A stretch of DNA of 43,587 bases from Chloroflexota bacterium (GCA_021824575.1 JAKAKJ010000013.1:1-43587), one strand, 5' to 3'. Shown: positions 16,581 to 25,609, numbered from the stretch's first letter. Numbers and translations: made by a program. Notes: generated by a model not told the origin, from the letters alone.

Positions 16581-17276
16581 TCACGGCCGCAAAACGCAAT
16601 AAGGCTGAACGCCGGCGTTTTTGGGGATAATCCACTTACAGGTGTTATGCGAACTGCAGGATGACGATGTGGAGAATTGGGAGCAATCCACATAGCCGCA
16701 CGAACTTGTATCGAAACTCAACGTCACGCAACCGTTTTGATCGTTTGCAGCCGCCTGGCAGCATTGCTGGTCTGCCAAATAATCATACCCTGACGGGCAT
16801 CGCCCGGACGGAGTCGCTGTGACTGCGGGCGAAGGCACCGCACAAGTTGTGTTGCAAACCCGCAAATTGAAAGCGGATGATCTTGGACCCGTACACGTCA
16901 GCAATTGAAAGTTATTCTTCACGCCCGCATCATCGCAAGTAAAGCCCGCCGTAACTGGCTGATAGGTATCACCCACCGGAATCGCGATCAGCGTATAGGG
17001 GATTTTGTTCACACAGAATTGATCGCGCTGGTCGCCCGTAGGAAGCGCACACTGATTTGAGCTGGGCGTCGGCGTTTCATTCCACACGCAGAACAGGGCC
17101 TGCGACACCGCAGTGGCAGTGGAAGTATCCGTTGGCACCGGCACAAGTGTTGGCGTTTCCAATGGAGGAAGGCTGGTATCCGTCGGAGTGCTCACGAGAG
17201 TTGATGAGGCACAGGAGACTCCCAAAAGCAATAATAAGATGCTTGCAAACGAAATCCGAATGCGATTTGATATCAT
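16581..17276 (-). CDS. Cysteine-rich lipoprotein of unknown function
   Basis: A 231-residue protein with a lipoprotein signal: hydrophobic residues ~8-20 ending in LLGVSC. A Thr/Pro/Ser linker (about 25-60) follows. The C-terminal ~170 residues contain 16 more Cys, many in close pairs such as QQCC and CGYVDC, arranged as two cysteine-rich modules split by a second short Pro/Thr linker (AVPSPAVTATPSG). This predicts a disulfide-stabilised domain outside the cell. I recognise no family. No clear Shine-Dalgarno precedes the ATG. It follows the amino-sugar genes on the same strand but has no visible tie to them. Confidence 0.7.
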   Translation of the reverse strand: MISNRIRISFASILLLLLGVSCASSTLVSTPTDTSLPPLETPTLVPVPTDTSTATAVSQALFCVWNETPTPSSNQCALPTGDQRDQFCVNKIPYTLIAIPVGDTYQPVTAGFTCDDAGVKNNFQLLTCTGPRSSAFNLRVCNTTCAVPSPAVTATPSGRCPSGYDYLADQQCCQAAANDQNGCVTLSFDTSSCGYVDCSQFSTSSSCSSHNTCKWIIPKNAGVQPYCVLRP

Positions 17277-17338
17277 GGTTGTTTCGCATGAAATTTTACC
17301 CCCAAGTCATTTTAGAATCGCCGGTAATCAGAAAGCGC

Positions 17339-18376
17339 TTATCGTGTTTCGGTTATTTTGCTGATCGTACGCGGTTGATCGGGATCGTAGCCCTTCGCAA
17401 GTGTCAAATGATATGAAAACAGTTGCGCCGGGACGATATTGACCAGCGGTGTCAACGCCTCCGGGATTTCAGCCTGGATTGCGACACGCGCTTGCGCCAT
17501 GCTCAACGCTGTATCCACGTTCGAGATAACGACAAGTTCGGCCAGCAAATCTTCCTTCAAATGCTCCAACAAACGCATCAACGAATCAGCGACTTTGCCC
17601 TTTGACACGACCGCCATCACCGGAAAACCGCGCGCCACCATGGCAATCGGCCCATGCTGAAAGTCAGCGGACGAATACGGCTCAGCTTCGACATATGTCA
17701 GCTCTTTCAACTTCAGCGCCCACTCATAAGCTGTGGCGTAATTGAAGCCGCGTCCCAGTACCACGCATTGCTGCATGTAGCGATAACGTTCCGCCGTTTG
17801 ACGGATTGTCTCATCCTGTTTCAAAACTTCATTGATCCATTCCGGGACTTTTACCAGCGAATCCCAATTGGATTTATCTCCGCCCAAAGCCGCGGACAAC
17901 ATCGCAATCGCCATCAATTCAGCGGTGTATGTTTTCGTGGCGGCCACCGCGTGTTCGGGTCCGGCTTGAACGTCGAAAACAAAATCTGATTGAGAAGCCA
18001 ACGGCGAGTCTGGCTCGTTCGTGATGGCAAGCGTCAAACATCCCTGACGTTTGCCTTCCCGCAAAACACTGACGATATCCGGTGATTGTCCTGATTGCGA
18101 AATGCCAACCACCAAAGCGCCCGCGAGATTCGGAGGCTGTTGATAATACGTGAACAGCGACGGCGTCGCCAATGCCAGCGGCAAACGATTGACTGCACCC
18201 AAAAGATAATTTGCATAACGACCGGCATTATCTGATGTGCCGCGCGCCGCGAGAAAAACGTACGAAACGTCGCGCGACTTGATCGCCCGCGCAATTTCCT
18301 CGACGGTTTTTCGCTGAGACGCTACAAGATTCGCGAGACGTTCAGGCTGTTCCAAAATTTCAGAATGCAAAGGCAT
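17339..18376 (-). CDS. SIS-domain glucosamine-6-phosphate deaminase/isomerase (NagB-II/GlmD-like)
   Basis: A 345-residue protein made of two SIS (sugar isomerase) domains, like the isomerase half of GlmS but without its glutamine-hydrolysing domain. The first domain has FLAARGTSDNAGRYANYLL and the phosphosugar loop GISQSGQSPD; AATKTYTAEL and the second-domain FQHGPIAM follow. Such free-standing double-SIS proteins include NagB-II and archaeal GlmD, which turn glucosamine-6-phosphate into fructose-6-phosphate and ammonia. Context supports that role; the related AgaS or fructosamine deglycases are alternatives. It begins six bases after nagZ, behind gaggaa. Confidence 0.85.
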   Translation of the reverse strand: MPLHSEILEQPERLANLVASQRKTVEEIARAIKSRDVSYVFLAARGTSDNAGRYANYLLGAVNRLPLALATPSLFTYYQQPPNLAGALVVGISQSGQSPDIVSVLREGKRQGCLTLAITNEPDSPLASQSDFVFDVQAGPEHAVAATKTYTAELMAIAMLSAALGGDKSNWDSLVKVPEWINEVLKQDETIRQTAERYRYMQQCVVLGRGFNYATAYEWALKLKELTYVEAEPYSSADFQHGPIAMVARGFPVMAVVSKGKVADSLMRLLEHLKEDLLAELVVISNVDTALSMAQARVAIQAEIPEALTPLVNIVPAQLFSYHLTLAKGYDPDQPRTISKITETR

Positions 18377-18382
18377 GCTTCC

Positions 18383-19996
18383 TCACAAATCCAAATGATA
18401 CCCCACCGGGCACAAACCTGGAATCGCAACAGGCAGGCGGCCGTAGAATTTTTGTTGTCCAAACAGCGCCGACGCCAACGCGTTCATCGAAGGCTCAAGG
18501 ATCGAATACGTACACACAAACGTCACCGCTTCAGGAAAAGCCATCAGATCATACGGAAGCCGCATCGCCACAACGATAACCGGCTTGCCGCTTCCCAAAA
18601 CTTTACGAACCAATGCGCTCTGGCCGGAATTGTTAAACGCATTCAATGTGGCAGCCACAATTAAATCATAAGACCGCGTTCTTTCAACAACAGAAACAAT
18701 TTCGTTTTCCGATGGCGAATGCGAAACGATGAACTCATCCACATTCAGATGAAATGCACGAAGAGCAGAAGCCAGATTCGGAATGATATAAGACGACGTA
18801 TCAGCCGGTGTAAGATCAATTGGTTTGGGGACAATCACTGCGATTCTTTTCCCGGACCCGAGGCGGAGCGGCAACATTCTGGCTTGATCCCGCACAAGAG
18901 TAACGGAACGCGCCGCGATCTCATCAGCGACTTTACAATGGTCCGCACAACCAACAACGTCTAAATTTAATCCAGTCTTTTGATTTATTACCCATTCTTT
19001 GAGCGAAGCAATTCTTTCGGCAGATGTTGCCAAATCCTCGCGGGAAAGCGTCCCATCTTTTGCAGCCCGCATCAGACTCTCGTGAACGAGTTGTTGATCT
19101 TTTGGGTCAGTTGTAATCAATAACAAGTCAGCGCCAGCCTTTGCCGCGCGGACAGCATTCGCGCCCAGGGCTTCGCCTTGCGTGATGGCATGCATGTCCA
19201 TCGCATCGGTAATAACAACGCCTTGAAATTTGAGTTGATCGCGCAAAAGATTTTTCAAGATGGCAGGCGAAAGTGTGGCGGGCGGCGCGTCAGAACCGTC
19301 AATGGCTGGCAAAGCCAAATGCGCGGTCATCACCATTTTCGTCCCGGCCCGAATCGCAGATTCAAACGGAGGGAATTCCACTTTGCGGAGACGATCCAAT
19401 GAATGAGGAACAACCGGCAAACCCAGATGCGAGTCGCTGGATGTGTCACCGTGGCCGGGAAAATGTTTGGCGCAAGCCGCGACACCCACAGATTGAATCC
19501 CATCCAGCATGGCAGAAGCCATTTCCGCAACCATTGCGGAATCTTCACCGAACGAACGAGTGCCAATGACTGGATTTTTCGGATTCAAATTCACATCGCA
19601 ACTTGGCGCGTAATTGACATTGACGCCCATCGCCGCAAGTTCACGTCCAAGCACCTCGCCCGCGCGGCGCGATAAATCTGCCGAACCCGTTGCGCCAAGC
19701 GCCATGTTGCCCGGCAATTGCGTTGTGCCATTGCCGACCGCCATTAATTGTCCGCCTTCCTGATCCACGGCAATCAGCAACGGAGGAAGCCCCGCTTCAC
19801 GCGCCGCATCTTGCAGCAGAGTTGTCAAATGTTTAACTTGTTGTGGGTTGTCAACGTTGAAACTTCTGAAAAGTGTAATCCCCGCAGGCTTGATTTTTTT
19901 GATTGCGTCACGAATTTCGGGTGATAACTCATCTTTGCCGCGAAAAGCCAGCATCAATCGCTGGCCGATCATTTCTTCAATTGAATTTTCCACCAC
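18383..19996 (-). CDS. nagZ: Glycoside hydrolase family 3 beta-N-acetylhexosaminidase
   Basis: A GH3 enzyme of 537 residues in the NagZ subfamily, which removes terminal beta-GlcNAc from muropeptides or chitin fragments. The diagnostic loop KHFPGHGDTSSDSHLGLP carries the His/Asp dyad specific to NagZ-type GH3 proteins. VDQEGGQL binds the N-acetyl sugar, and VITDAMDMHAI carries the nucleophile Asp. It has the extra C-terminal alpha/beta domain found in two-domain members. There is no signal peptide, so it should act in the cytoplasm on imported saccharides. It starts with GTG immediately after the permease stop, behind aaggatga. Some GH3 members of this kind have been described as phosphorylases. 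Confidence 0.92.
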   Translation of the reverse strand: MVENSIEEMIGQRLMLAFRGKDELSPEIRDAIKKIKPAGITLFRSFNVDNPQQVKHLTTLLQDAAREAGLPPLLIAVDQEGGQLMAVGNGTTQLPGNMALGATGSADLSRRAGEVLGRELAAMGVNVNYAPSCDVNLNPKNPVIGTRSFGEDSAMVAEMASAMLDGIQSVGVAACAKHFPGHGDTSSDSHLGLPVVPHSLDRLRKVEFPPFESAIRAGTKMVMTAHLALPAIDGSDAPPATLSPAILKNLLRDQLKFQGVVITDAMDMHAITQGEALGANAVRAAKAGADLLLITTDPKDQQLVHESLMRAAKDGTLSREDLATSAERIASLKEWVINQKTGLNLDVVGCADHCKVADEIAARSVTLVRDQARMLPLRLGSGKRIAVIVPKPIDLTPADTSSYIIPNLASALRAFHLNVDEFIVSHSPSENEIVSVVERTRSYDLIVAATLNAFNNSGQSALVRKVLGSGKPVIVVAMRLPYDLMAFPEAVTFVCTYSILEPSMNALASALFGQQKFYGRLPVAIPGLCPVGYHLDL

Positions 19997-20863
19997 TCAT
20001 CCTTTCACCGCGCCGGTCAAACCGCGCACAAATTGCCGTTGAAGCGTGACAAACAAAATCAAAATTGGGATCACGGTCATGACCACGCCTGCCGCAACGC
20101 CACGCGTATCGGATGCGAACATTCCCTGCAAAGCTACAAGTCCAACTTGCAGAGTCATGCGTTCGCGCGTGTGAAGCATCAGCGACGGCCAGAAGAAGTC
20201 ATTCCATTGATTGACAAACGTAATGATCGCCACGGTCGCCAGCGAAGGTTTAACCAGCGGCATCAAAATGCTCCACCAAATCCGCAATTCGCTTGCGCCG
20301 TCAATCCGCCCGGCATCAATCAAATCGTTTGGCACGGCTTTGAATGCCTGGCGAAGCAGGAAGATATTAAAGACGGTTGCGAGACTCGGAAAGATCAGAG
20401 CAATGATCGAATCGTAGTAATGGAAAACGTTGACAGCCAAAATAAAACTTGGAATGTAAGTCAATTGCGGTGGAACGATAAAGGTTGCCAGCAGCAAATA
20501 GAAAATCGCATCACGTCCGCGGAAGTTCATCTTGGCAAATGGGTAGGCGGCCAACGATGTAAAGAGCAAATTCAAAACAACAGTTGCAACCGCCACAACA
20601 ATGCTGTTGATAAAGAAATTTCCAACCGGCAATTGATTCCAAACCCGCACATAATTTGCAAAAGTCGGATGTTGTGGAAGCAATTGCAGTGGAATGGCGG
20701 CCACCGAATCCTGCGGTCCCTTGAGCGAGGTGGTTATCACCCAAACAAATGGAAAGACAGTTACAACGGCAATCACGCACAGGACGATGTACCAAAAAAT
20801 GGTTTCAAAAACCCGGCGAGTTCTTATGCGGGGGCGCGGAGTTTTCGCCTGTGTGCGGTTCAT
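19997..20863 (-). CDS. Carbohydrate ABC transporter permease (MalG-like)
   Basis: The second inner-membrane subunit of a CUT1-type sugar importer, 288 residues with six helices. The N-terminal helix is followed by the extracellular segment TSLKGPQDSV typical of MalG. The cytoplasmic EAA loop DAGRIDGASELRIWWSILMPLVKP contacts the ATPase. It overlaps the upstream permease by ATGA. The end is adjacent to nagZ, which ties the transporter to that hydrolase. Confidence 0.93.
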   Translation of the reverse strand: MNRTQAKTPRPRIRTRRVFETIFWYIVLCVIAVVTVFPFVWVITTSLKGPQDSVAAIPLQLLPQHPTFANYVRVWNQLPVGNFFINSIVVAVATVVLNLLFTSLAAYPFAKMNFRGRDAIFYLLLATFIVPPQLTYIPSFILAVNVFHYYDSIIALIFPSLATVFNIFLLRQAFKAVPNDLIDAGRIDGASELRIWWSILMPLVKPSLATVAIITFVNQWNDFFWPSLMLHTRERMTLQVGLVALQGMFASDTRGVAAGVVMTVIPILILFVTLQRQFVRGLTGAVKG

Positions 20864-21738
20864 GACTCAGTCTCCGTGCCGCTCTCCAGCAGCCGGATAT
20901 TTGCAATGGAGAAAGCGAGGGTAATTATCAAAAGCACCATCGCAATCGCGGATGCCATTCCAGCGTGATGATATTTGAAAGCCTGCTGCCATAAATAAAA
21001 CACCATCGTGACACCACTATTTAGAATTCCGCCCAGGCCGCCGGTCAAAATATAAATTTCATTGAACACTTCCAGCGCGGCGAGACTCGAAATCACCGCA
21101 ACGAACGTGATCTGCGGCCGAAGTCCGGGAACAGAAACGTGCCAATGTTTCTGCCACGCATTGCATCCGTCAATCACCGCCGCGTCATATAAATCCTCGG
21201 AAATGTTCTGGAGTCCGGCCAGAAAGATCATCATGTAATAGCCGAGTCCCATCCAGGTGGTCAGCAACATTGCAATTGGAAGTGTGTAAGCTGGCTCGGC
21301 AAGCCACTGGATCGGTTCCTTGATCCAGCCCAATGAAAGCAGGAGACCGTTGAGCAGGCCGTTTGTATCCAGCATGAGTTTCCACGAAATTCCTACCGCG
21401 ATGCTGCCGCTGATCACCGGGATGTAATAAAGTGCGCGAAAAGCATTGATGCCGGGAAGTTTTCGATTGACAATAATTGCAAGGATAATGCACAGAAAAA
21501 TCAAAACGGGCGTGACGAGCAAATAGATGAATGAATGTGCGAGAGCCTGCCAAAATACAGTATCGTGAATCAATTGCTGGTAATTCTTTAATCCAGTCCA
21601 GATGGGCGGAGTCACAATACTGTAATCGGTGAAGCTGTAATAGATCACCGCCACGATGGGATACAAAACAAAGACGCCGATCACGAGCAAGGCAGGTGTT
21701 AGAAAAAGGTACGGAGTGAACATAAATTTTTTGCCCAT
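20860..21738 (-). CDS. Carbohydrate ABC transporter permease (MalF-like)
   Basis: The first permease of the same CUT1-type importer, 292 residues with six predicted helices. The N-terminus has FLTPALLVIGVFVLYP, a hallmark of this group, and the EAA loop is DAAVIDGCNAWQKHWHVSVPGLRP. A longer frame begins at a TTG at 21774, but the ATG at 21738 follows ggagactcgc and gives the usual N-terminus. It couples to the next permease by ATGA. No ATPase gene is present in the window, so a shared MsmX/MalK-type ATPase elsewhere must energise it. Confidence 0.93.
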   Translation of the reverse strand: MGKKFMFTPYLFLTPALLVIGVFVLYPIVAVIYYSFTDYSIVTPPIWTGLKNYQQLIHDTVFWQALAHSFIYLLVTPVLIFLCIILAIIVNRKLPGINAFRALYYIPVISGSIAVGISWKLMLDTNGLLNGLLLSLGWIKEPIQWLAEPAYTLPIAMLLTTWMGLGYYMMIFLAGLQNISEDLYDAAVIDGCNAWQKHWHVSVPGLRPQITFVAVISSLAALEVFNEIYILTGGLGGILNSGVTMVFYLWQQAFKYHHAGMASAIAMVLLIITLAFSIANIRLLESGTETES

Positions 21739-21753
21739 GCGAGTCTCCGTTTG

Positions 21754-21787
21754 GGCTGGCCCTCTCAAGAACAAAAGAAGGCCAGCC
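21754..21787 (-). other. Intercistronic hairpin between binding-protein and permease genes
   Basis: GGCTGGCC (21754-21761) pairs perfectly with GGCCAGCC (21780-21787) over an 18-base loop, without a T run. In this position such hairpins often protect the binding-protein mRNA so that it is made in excess over the permeases; here that is inference. Confidence 0.45.
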
Positions 21788-21812
21788 GATTACATCGTAT
21801 TATCCTCGTGCG

Positions 21813-23216
21813 TTACGGAAGTAGTGCGTTGGCTTTCGTAACTGCGTCGTTCAACGCGGTTTGCGGATCAACACCGTTGAACAAAGCTTGCTGAATCGCA
21901 TTTAGAACGATTGTGTTAACGTCGGTCTTGTGCGGGATGGTCGGCACGATGTCGGCATACGTGGCAACGATGCCCTTCGCAAGCGGTTTGGCGCTGTCTT
22001 CGATCGCAACCGGTTTGGCTGAGAAGAACGGATCGTCGTAGGAAGCTGGAGTGGATGGATAGATGGAGACGATCTTCGCAAATTCCAACATGCTCTTCGG
22101 ATTGGTGAAGAACTGCGCCAGTGCGATGGACGCATTTGGATATTTGGTCTTCGCGTTGACAGAGATGCCCATTGAACCCTTGGCAATCACGCCAGACTTT
22201 CCTAAAGGCAGGGGCGCGACAGCCAAATAACCATACAGACCCGGATTATTCGCGCGCACATCACGGATCAAGTTCGGAGCCGTCTGGAAGAAAGCCGCCT
22301 TGCCGCTCTCAAACAAATCGAGTGCGACACGGTCTTGATCGGTCAGGAGCGCGGTCTTATCAACAGTTCCGGCCTTGACCATATCCACGTACATTTGAAG
22401 CCACTTTACCGCATCCGGTGAGTTGAACGTGAATTGCTTGCCGTCATCGCTGATGACTTTTACATTGCCCTCATAAACCATCTGCGATAGAAGATCGTTC
22501 ACGCTCAAGCGGATATCGCAAAGCGTTCCGGTCTTATCTTTGATCGTCTGGCAAAGCGCAGGAAGGCCGTCAATTGTCTTCGGAAAATCTTCCACCTTCA
22601 ACCCCGCCCCGCCCGTGTAGGTCACGTTGCCGCTTGCGTCTGTTTGCGGTGTTCCGGTGTAAATCTGCGTATTGATAAGCTCAACCGGGATGCTTTGATA
22701 CCACGGGAATTGATAGTTGACACCTTTGACCAGTTGTTCCTTCCACAAGCCGGGGAAATACATATCCTTTACACTCTGCGGAACTTTGTCATCCAGCGGA
22801 AGCAGCAAACCCTGGGTTGCGTAATCGCTGACCCAGCCTTCGCCTACAGACAGGTTAATCACGTCCGGCGCATTGCCTGCGGCAAACGCATTGTTCAAAT
22901 CCTGTTGGAAGGTTGCCTGATGATCTTCCCATTTGACCGTTACACCAGGATAAGCCTGATTGAAGCGGGCAATGGTGCTTTTGATGTAATCATCGAAAGT
23001 CGGGGACAGATAATATGTCCAGAATGTGATCGTCGCATTCGGTTCGACATTCGGAATAACCGCTTCGGGATTGGGACCCGGAGTGGGGGTCACCTCGACG
23101 ATTTGAGTCTGGATGACCTGCTGAGTCACAACCTGTGGGGTTGCTACAGCTGCAGGGCCGCAAGCCGTCAGCAAAATGCCGAGCAGAGCCAGCATCGCAA
23201 AAATTTTAGTTCGCAT
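21813..23216 (-). CDS. Sugar ABC transporter substrate-binding lipoprotein
   Basis: A 467-residue extracellular solute-binding protein of family 1 (CUT1 type). The signal ends in the lipobox LLTAC, and a Val/Gln/Thr/Pro linker (about 21-50, including VTPTPGPNP) tethers the domain. Mature motifs include TITFWTYYLSPTFDDYI, FNQAYPGVTVKWEDH and NAPDVINLSVGEGWVSDYA. It should capture an oligosaccharide, probably a GlcNAc-containing one given nagZ, the deacetylase and the kinase beside it. The ATG follows aaaaggagaagaaac. The 120-base gap before it contains a GACCGGTC palindrome (23243-23250) but no promoter I can defend. Confidence 0.93.
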   Translation of the reverse strand: MRTKIFAMLALLGILLTACGPAAVATPQVVTQQVIQTQIVEVTPTPGPNPEAVIPNVEPNATITFWTYYLSPTFDDYIKSTIARFNQAYPGVTVKWEDHQATFQQDLNNAFAAGNAPDVINLSVGEGWVSDYATQGLLLPLDDKVPQSVKDMYFPGLWKEQLVKGVNYQFPWYQSIPVELINTQIYTGTPQTDASGNVTYTGGAGLKVEDFPKTIDGLPALCQTIKDKTGTLCDIRLSVNDLLSQMVYEGNVKVISDDGKQFTFNSPDAVKWLQMYVDMVKAGTVDKTALLTDQDRVALDLFESGKAAFFQTAPNLIRDVRANNPGLYGYLAVAPLPLGKSGVIAKGSMGISVNAKTKYPNASIALAQFFTNPKSMLEFAKIVSIYPSTPASYDDPFFSAKPVAIEDSAKPLAKGIVATYADIVPTIPHKTDVNTIVLNAIQQALFNGVDPQTALNDAVTKANALLP

Positions 23217-23336
23217 GTTTCTTCTCCTTTTAATTTTGTTTGACCGGTCTTGAATAACGGATTGGCAGGAAAGGCGTCTTTTTGCTCATCCTCCTTTCGT
23301 TGGGCATTCGGGACGAATAAGGAAATTTGCAGGCAT

Positions 23337-24185
23337 TCAACCGACTCTGAGAATACGCTCGCTCACATCTTGATCAAAATGCTGAATAAGTCCGCGAACA
23401 AATTCCAACAGGTCCAATTTATCGTTTTCGATCAACAGCGTCATATCCATGCAATAGGAAAGGCCCGTAGTCAAATCCACGCCATGCGTTTCGAAATACG
23501 TGGCGTTTGCACGGCGGCGTCCCATCGAAGCCAGGTCATAGCGTTTACCGCCCGCAATCTGCGAATCAAAAACACCCAACAAAGCGGCCTGCAAATTCTC
23601 GTGCTCGGAAACGTCCATCGGCGACTTATCGGAATCCGCCATCCAATCCAGTGCGCGCCAGACCTCACACCCGAACAGTTTTTTCGGGCGTTTTTCCATT
23701 GGCAGGCCGCGAATTGCAGCGATGACTCTCAATGCGACGCTCACATGTGTATCGTGTTTGTCGGCAAGATTGTGTGTATAAACAAATTCGGGATTGGCGG
23801 CATCAAGCAATGCGACCAGGTCATCAACCGGCTCTTTTCTCGACACGTCCTTCACAATTTTGCTTGGATAATCCAACATAACTTGCGCCGCATATTCGCC
23901 GACAATTGCCGCCTTGCGCTGTTCCGTGAATCGAACCAGCCGCATCTCCTCATCCGAGTAATCTTTATACAAACCATCGCGCGGCGAACCGCGTCCATCG
24001 GTAACGACCGCGCCGGTGAACCATTTATCCTTTTGCTGGAAGCATTCCAGGATCGGGCGAGCTGCCATGATTTCAATATCATCTTGATGTGCGGAAACAC
24101 ACAGGTGAGTCGTGCGCGCCAATGCCTGTTCGGCGGGCATTTGATCAGGGATAAAAACTTCTGACGTGTCGAGATGAAAACGCAT
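23337..24185 (-). CDS. PIG-L family deacetylase
   Basis: A 282-residue zinc deacetylase of the PIG-L/MshB/BshB superfamily, which removes the acetyl group from N-acetylglucosamine-type sugars. The metal motif SAHQDDIEIMA (about 31-41) corresponds to the canonical AHPDDE, with Gln in place of Pro, and the later THNLADKHDTHVSVALRV holds the third zinc ligand His. There is no signal peptide, so it is cytoplasmic. It lies 11 bases after the ROK-fold kinase gene and before the sugar-binding protein. The context makes an amino-sugar substrate likely, perhaps replacing NagA or acting like archaeal Dac. A thiol-biosynthesis role is possible but unsupported here. Confidence 0.88.
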   Translation of the reverse strand: MRFHLDTSEVFIPDQMPAEQALARTTHLCVSAHQDDIEIMAARPILECFQQKDKWFTGAVVTDGRGSPRDGLYKDYSDEEMRLVRFTEQRKAAIVGEYAAQVMLDYPSKIVKDVSRKEPVDDLVALLDAANPEFVYTHNLADKHDTHVSVALRVIAAIRGLPMEKRPKKLFGCEVWRALDWMADSDKSPMDVSEHENLQAALLGVFDSQIAGGKRYDLASMGRRRANATYFETHGVDLTTGLSYCMDMTLLIENDKLDLLEFVRGLIQHFDQDVSERILRVG

Positions 24186-24196
24186 AATCGTCCTGT

Positions 24197-25609
24197 CTAC
24201 GAATTCAAAGATGGCAAACTTGCTGCGGCAACGGATTGTCCAATGCGCCGGATTTTTTCATCAGGCAAATGAAGTTGAACGCGTTCTGCCAGGTCGGGAA
24301 ACTCAGATTTCAAAACATTTTTCGCGCCTTCGAGCAATAAATCGCCGCCGCGTCCCGATGTGCAGCGTCCCAAAATCAAAACATGTTTGATGTCATAAAA
24401 ATCAGCGTAATGTGTGAGTCCGTAACCAAGATAAATTCCCATGCTCTGCCATATCTTGATCGCGCCTTCATGTCCCGTTTCCAATTTATCCTGAACAAAT
24501 GTGAGTTTGTCCGCGTCAGTCAATTCGGATGGAATTTCAATTCCGGCTTTGGGCGCAAGTCGAAAAACACATTGCTGCGAAAAATACGACGCGCCGCAGC
24601 CGCGATCCCCAGACCATTCCTCAACAGACGCAGATGGGTTGTCATCAATCGGCGCAAATGCCAATTCGTTCAACCAGCCCGTGATGTGTCCGTTCATATC
24701 CACATAACCCGCGGCCTCGCTCGAGCCAAGCGCAATGCCCAGAATGCCGTTATCTTCGATGGACATCGAGCCAGCCAGCGCCGTCACATCGCCATCGTTG
24801 ATGACTTCCAGCGGCACGTTCATTTCTTTTTGGATTCGCAAAAACAGATCGCGGATTTCATCAAAGCGATTCGCGGGAACAGATCGAAACAACGAAGCCA
24901 CCATCGGACGATTATTGATATAGATGCCCGCGGAGCTTCCACCAATCGCGTCCACGCGGGACATTTTAGCGGCCGCCGTTTTCAAAGCTGTGAGAATCTG
25001 CTGATAGTGATACGCGGGATCCGCGTGCTTGCGCGGCTCCCAAACCACTTCCTCGCTGTAGACAACTTCTCCATCCACCACCGCACTGGCTTTGCGGTCC
25101 GAGGCGCCGAGGTCAAAGCCGATGCGGCAGCCGTCTAAATGGCGGCCAAGCCGCTGTCCGGCCTCGCGCGAAGCGGGCACTTCATCCGGCTCGCAAGCAA
25201 TGACCGAAAATGGCTTCTCATAAACCTGTTCGCCCATGAAGCGAAAATCAAATTGACGTTCGCCATCGGTGCTGTAAACCTTGCGAATATACTCGCCGAT
25301 TGATTTCGGCCCACCGATATAAAGTCTGTGTCCGCCGCGCTGCCAGAGCAGAAACTTCACCAGTCTCTCAACATAATGCAAATTCTCAACGGCTTGCGGA
25401 TGATCTTCTGGAAACACCAATGTTTCATGAACAGAAATTTGATGATCGGCTCGTTCCAATCCAATGAGCAAAGGAACAGCCCCGCTTGCTCGCACAGTTT
25501 TTTCAAATGCTCGATTCGCCAAAACTGCCGGACGGAAATCTCCATCCAGCGGAGGGGCAAAAACAGGCCTGGCAAGATTCAACATTGAAGACAAGGCCGC
25601 ATTCCTCAT
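24197..25609 (-). CDS. Divergent ROK-fold (ASKHA) sugar kinase-like protein with extra N-terminal domain
   Basis: A 470-residue protein. The last ~300 residues have the ASKHA/ROK kinase layout: phosphate-1 loop GFDLGASDRKASAVVDG, a second segment IGGSSAGIYINNRP, the catalytic-Asp strand VINDGDVTALAGSM and the glycine loop GIALGSSEAAGYV. The usual ROK sugar motif (GExGH) and zinc motif (CxCGxxGCxE) are absent; NELAFAPIDD and GDRGCGASYF stand in their place. The first ~165 residues form a domain I do not recognise. A longer frame exists, but the ATG at 25609 overlaps the regulator stop by ATGA. A GlcNAc or GlcN kinase is the likely role from context. Confidence 0.78.
   Translation of the reverse strand: MRNAALSSMLNLARPVFAPPLDGDFRPAVLANRAFEKTVRASGAVPLLIGLERADHQISVHETLVFPEDHPQAVENLHYVERLVKFLLWQRGGHRLYIGGPKSIGEYIRKVYSTDGERQFDFRFMGEQVYEKPFSVIACEPDEVPASREAGQRLGRHLDGCRIGFDLGASDRKASAVVDGEVVYSEEVVWEPRKHADPAYHYQQILTALKTAAAKMSRVDAIGGSSAGIYINNRPMVASLFRSVPANRFDEIRDLFLRIQKEMNVPLEVINDGDVTALAGSMSIEDNGILGIALGSSEAAGYVDMNGHITGWLNELAFAPIDDNPSASVEEWSGDRGCGASYFSQQCVFRLAPKAGIEIPSELTDADKLTFVQDKLETGHEGAIKIWQSMGIYLGYGLTHYADFYDIKHVLILGRCTSGRGGDLLLEGAKNVLKSEFPDLAERVQLHLPDEKIRRIGQSVAAASLPSLNS

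Noticed and set aside
20033-20968. A 311-codon plus-strand frame
   Set aside because: It is antisense to both sugar permeases, which have intact EAA loops and ATGA coupling; its translation is rich in Arg, His, Asn and Gln and has no domain.
21739-21774. Upstream TTG start for the MalF-like permease
   Set aside because: The ATG at 21738 has a proper Shine-Dalgarno and the normal N-terminus; the extension overlaps the intercistronic hairpin.
23217-23336. A 19-codon minus-strand frame after an AAAGGAGG in the leader of the binding-protein gene
   Set aside because: The Shine-Dalgarno touches the ATG with no spacing and the peptide (MSKKTPFL..) has no visible role; too weak to call.
23250-24164. 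A 304-codon plus-strand frame
   Set aside because: It lies antisense to the PIG-L gene, whose zinc motifs and operon position are clear; its translation shows no family pattern.
23337-24185. PIG-L protein as a mycothiol or bacillithiol biosynthesis deacetylase
   Set aside because: No MshA/BshA-type glycosyltransferase or ligase is nearby, and the gene sits inside a sugar uptake operon.
24383-25138. A 251-codon plus-strand frame
   Set aside because: It is antisense to the ROK-fold gene; its basic composition is that of a reverse-strand shadow.
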